The notes below the pieces were generated by a model. The model made no database searches. It saw only the letters and a program-made list of their open reading frames with translations, and was not told where the DNA came from. From the NCBI RefSeq assembly GCF_032062135.1, contig NC_092861.1, forward strand, positions 140,743,425-140,807,424: 64,000 nucleotides of DNA, read 5' to 3'. The position numbers were made by a program, and so were the translations under genes. Every line of letters starts with the position of its first letter. Positions within the stretch are counted from its first letter, which is position 1. This document shows positions 61,074 through 64,000 of the stretch, in pieces. This DNA comes from Pyxicephalus adspersus. Lineage: Eukaryota > Chordata > Amphibia > Anura > Pyxicephalidae.

Positions 61074-62004
61074 CTCTATTTACAAATACAATAAGGGAAA
61101 AAAGCGAAACAACCCTTTTCACATTGCCAAATCCATTGTCATGTAACATGCCTTCTCTTTTTCTGAACTGTAAACTTCCCCAGGTGTCCATGTTGCTTTC
61201 TGAGTGACTTACACACTTCCAGTTGGTTTTCCAGTGGCAGAGCCCTCTCAGGCTCCAGAAGACTATAGCAGCAGGATAATGTGATCACGAGGGAACAATA
61301 TGGCACGGGCAGACTGCAGCACAAGATCACCAGTCTCCAGTGATAAAAGTTTCATGACGGTCGTACAGGTAACAAAAATCGTTTGGAGGGTATTCTTTAG
61401 CAAGCAAGTGGAGGAAAAGGAAAGGGTCATATCAATTGGCCAGAGATGGAATTTAAAGAACACTCCACTGAAAAAATTGAACCTTAAAGTGAGCATTTAT
61501 TACTTGCCTATTGCAGTGTTTAACTTTTCTAAACTGAACCATTCCACACTATGCAATAATCTGGTGATCTTGGAATTTGGGATACAGGAGAGAAGATCAC
61601 AAATATACCCGCTGCAAACTCCTGTTGTTCCCATACAGAATGCCTGATACAAATTCACAGCCAGTTCACATTTAATTCTGCCCTAGAACAATCTACATCA
61701 ACAAAATAAAAATGTATCAAAAAGAAAACTTTGACTGTTATTACAGCAAAGACTTTAAGGAAAATCAGTAAGCCAACCACAAAAGTAGGAAATTATATTT
61801 CTGGGGAGATCTGTATGACACAGAAAGGACATTTTATGGAAGTTTTTGGAGTTTTGGGGTTTTTGGAAAAGTTTAGAAAATGCTGCAAAGAATTTAATGC
61901 AATTTTAAGTAATGTTGCATTACAAAAATGACTTGTTTAACAATAAATGAACATGTTATATACATTGTGTATTGCTTAACTATGCAGTTTTCTTTTAAAG
62001 TATG

Positions 62005-62475
62005 TGTTTATGTGGGTTTCCACTGGACACTCTGGTTTCCTTCCAAATCCCAAAAACATGAGGTTAGGTAACTGGATTACCTGCCAACATTGTCCTATGT
62101 TAAGAACATATGACTATGGTAAGGGCATTGTGCAAAAGGTCAGTGGCCCTGATTAAGTTCTCTAAGGCTGGAGAGAATACACTTTGATCAGTGAAGCTGG
62201 GTGATCCAGGAAACCTGGATTGGAGTGGAGTGGATCTGGTCCAGGATTCAAAACATTTGCTAGCAAATAGCAAATGATTTTAGGAAATCCATTTCAGTTT
62301 TTTTAGATTACCCAGCTTCACTGAAGAAAGTGTATTCTCTCCAGCCTTGGAGAGCTTTAGTAAATCAGGGCCATTGTGTGAGATTGTGAGACCCTTGGAT
62401 GGACAGTTAGTGACATGAATTTGGACTGTCCAGTATGTCCACGCTTTATAAATACAAGATAATAACAGTAATGTA
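62005..62475 (+). mobile_element. SINE split by MITE-A copy 11
   Basis: The body GGTTTCCACTGG to GAACATATGACTATGGTAAG lies before the MITE. The tail AGATTGTGAGACCCTTGGAT to ACGCTTTATAAATACAAGAT lies after it. Together they read through as one SINE on the + strand without its head. Confidence 0.75.
62146..62372. mobile_element. MITE-A copy 11, inserted in a SINE
   Basis: GGCCCTGATTAAGTTCTC to CTTTAGTAAATCAGGGCC. SINE sequence stops just before it and resumes just after it, so this is a nested insertion. Confidence 0.88.
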
Positions 62476-63864
62476 ACAAATGAAAATTAGAAAGGATACT
62501 GCACATGGTATTTTAGATAGAAGCACTGAAAAGTGTAGGTGAACTGTACCCCACTCAACCCTCAAGACTTCTACACCGAGGTTCTCTTTTGCGTGTGCGT
62601 TAATAAAATGTATAAGCACCATGTCAGTACACTTTATCATGTTAAATATGCAACTTAAAATGAATATATGGATAACATAACGGGACCACTGTCAGCACCC
62701 TATTGTTCATTGGGTATTTGTTCCCTTCTGTATGTCCAGGAGATTACCAGGATGTAAAACCAAATCTCTCCAAGGTGAGGGTAAACCCCCTTTTAGAAAG
62801 TTGTGTCCCTTATTTGAAGATTTCCCCTCACCTCCTGCTATTGACAATTGTGATTTGACAGTAATACCAGATTGCCAGTAGCATCTCCCTTATTTCTGTT
62901 CTAAACAATTCATGTTATAGATAAATGCCAATCTTCTCTATGTCTGTGTTTCTGGATGATCCATAAAGCAAATAACAGAATACAATACAGCACGTTTACA
63001 TTGTAAATGAGTGTGAGAGAAAGTGGAATTGTCAGGAATTAACATTTCCTCAGTAAAATCTGTAATTTACAGCTCAGGACACAGTAAGTCCTGCACCCCA
63101 TGCCTACTCATTAGCGCAAATTGGATAATTATCCACACAATACACAAGAAAAGCATGCTGCGCCTACAACAAACATATTTTCAACTCAAATTGGCAGCAG
63201 CCATTGGACTCAGACCTAAGGGAAATCTGGCATTAATACAGTCAAATGTGACTTTAAATCTGAACTCCAGTCTTCCTTACTATCTTGCACACTTCTGTAG
63301 GATCTTCTCATGTATTGAAATTGGTTTAATTGACTGCACACTGTGAGCTTATCTCTATGTGCATTAAAACTTGCAGTACCCACTGGGTAGATTCACTCCC
63401 TATATTTGTCCTCATGACTACTATTATAGACATATATGTATCACTTGGGTATAATGTACTAAATCAGGTTGAATAATATATAGCAATACATTTATTCAGC
63501 AAGATCACTTGACTACATTTGAGAAGATGACTTAATTTGCTGCTATCCCATGCTGTAAGGTGAAGATGACATTGTCTTCTATCCTGGCATCCTAAAATTG
63601 ATGGATGACTTGGATGTTTCCAGTTATGCTTTTACTGTCTGCCAACTGATTGCAGATCTCCCAGCCCTCCTGGCTTGTGGTTGTTGCTTCATCCTTGGCA
63701 GCTCACTGGAGGGGATAAAGTTTATATACGGGAAATGGATGGCAAGGGGTGGAGAGGATGGAGAAAAACAAAGCATGGGAGGATGATAGAAGGGAGAGCA
63801 GCATTATGGGGTCACTTGACATTAAGGTTTAATATATATTAAATAATTGAGGTGGGAGGAGCAA

Positions 63865-64000
63865 TCCTCTGCTTTTGACACTGTTGATCATCCCCTTCTA
63901 ATACAAATCATGCGCTCCATTGGTATCTGTGACACTGCTCTCTCTGGGTTTGCTTCCTATCTGTCTGACCGCTCCTTTCAAGTTTCTTTCAATGGTAACT
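63865..64000 (+). mobile_element. L2-clade LINE reverse-transcriptase fragment, cut by window end
   Basis: The frame reads SSAFDTVDHPLLIQIMRSIG, then ALSGFASYLSDRSFQVSFNG to the last base. The (S/A)AFDTVDH motif is the catalytic-region signature of L2/CR1-type reverse transcriptases and precedes the part seen at 17798. It continues beyond the window. Confidence 0.85.

Larger units (their letters stand above)
46861..64000. other. 3' flank of SYT14 (repeats and unannotated DNA)
   Basis: Apart from the repeats and candidates listed separately, I see no gene here. Nothing is recognised in 46861-47130, 48175-49400, 50545-51465, 51750-52400, 52690-54220, 55010-57485, 57725-59150 (except the candidate polyadenylation signal), 60445-60820, 61075-62000 and 62480-63860. 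The human neighbour SERTAD4 is not visible. Confidence 0.6.

Noticed and set aside
1..64000. CRISPR arrays, bacterial operons, phage or integrated viral genes
   Set aside because: No regularly spaced repeats, compact gene clusters or viral protein motifs were seen; the DNA is typical of vertebrate introns and flanks.

Overview
This window is nuclear DNA of a vertebrate, most likely a frog. It is AT-rich and intron-rich, packed with interspersed repeats, and holds one recognisable protein-coding gene on the + strand. The frog assignment is an inference from the repeat mix: L2-clade LINEs with a GGCGCTATATAAATCCTGTTTAATAATAAT-type tail, a tRNA-derived SINE sharing that tail, a DIRS1-like tyrosine-recombinase retroelement, and several MITE families that I associate with ranoid frog genomes. 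No bacterial, plasmid or viral gene set is present. A 533-base run of N lies at 24231-24763.

Gene: the last four coding exons of a synaptotagmin-14 (SYT14) orthologue are at 16455-16726, 22612-23064, 37278-37467 and 46029-46342, ending in TAA. All have consensus splice sites and compatible phases (1, 0, 0, 1). Together they encode about 409 residues: the linker before C2A, all of C2A, and C2B to the C-terminus. The N-terminus with its membrane segment is not seen and should lie upstream. Introns of about 5.9, 14.2 and 8.6 kb separate the exons. A candidate distal polyadenylation signal is at 58275-58280, and a strong conserved-noncoding-element candidate lies downstream at about 59930-60440.

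Repeats: (1) a palindromic MITE of about 200-230 bp ('MITE-A', ends GGGCCTGATTTATTAAAG / CTTTAATAAATCAGGCCC), eleven copies; (2) Harbinger-like MITEs with TWA target duplications, including two 424-bp copies differing at only about 4 sites that bracket the last SYT14 exon; (3) two hAT-like MITE families, one copy with a perfect 8-bp target duplication; (4) L2 LINE fragments and SINEs with the same 3' tail; (5) a DIRS1-like relic at 20290-21660; (6) Penelope-like tails with a CTGARGAAGC-hairpin-GCGAAA motif, one next to a 65-bp near-perfect palindrome; (7) a broken intronless transposase-like gene at 32350-33928 on the - strand; (8) several unclassified repeats.

Layout: 1-16454 upstream intron or flank with repeats; 16455-46342 SYT14 exons and repeat-filled introns; 46343-about 58300 probable 3' UTR and downstream repeats; 58300-64000 intergenic DNA with the conserved-element candidate, a MITE inserted in a SINE, and an L2 reverse-transcriptase fragment running off the window end. 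I found no bacterial-type operon and no clearly novel biochemical system. The most interesting items are the bracketed terminal exon, the transposase-like relic, the palindromes and the candidate conserved elements.
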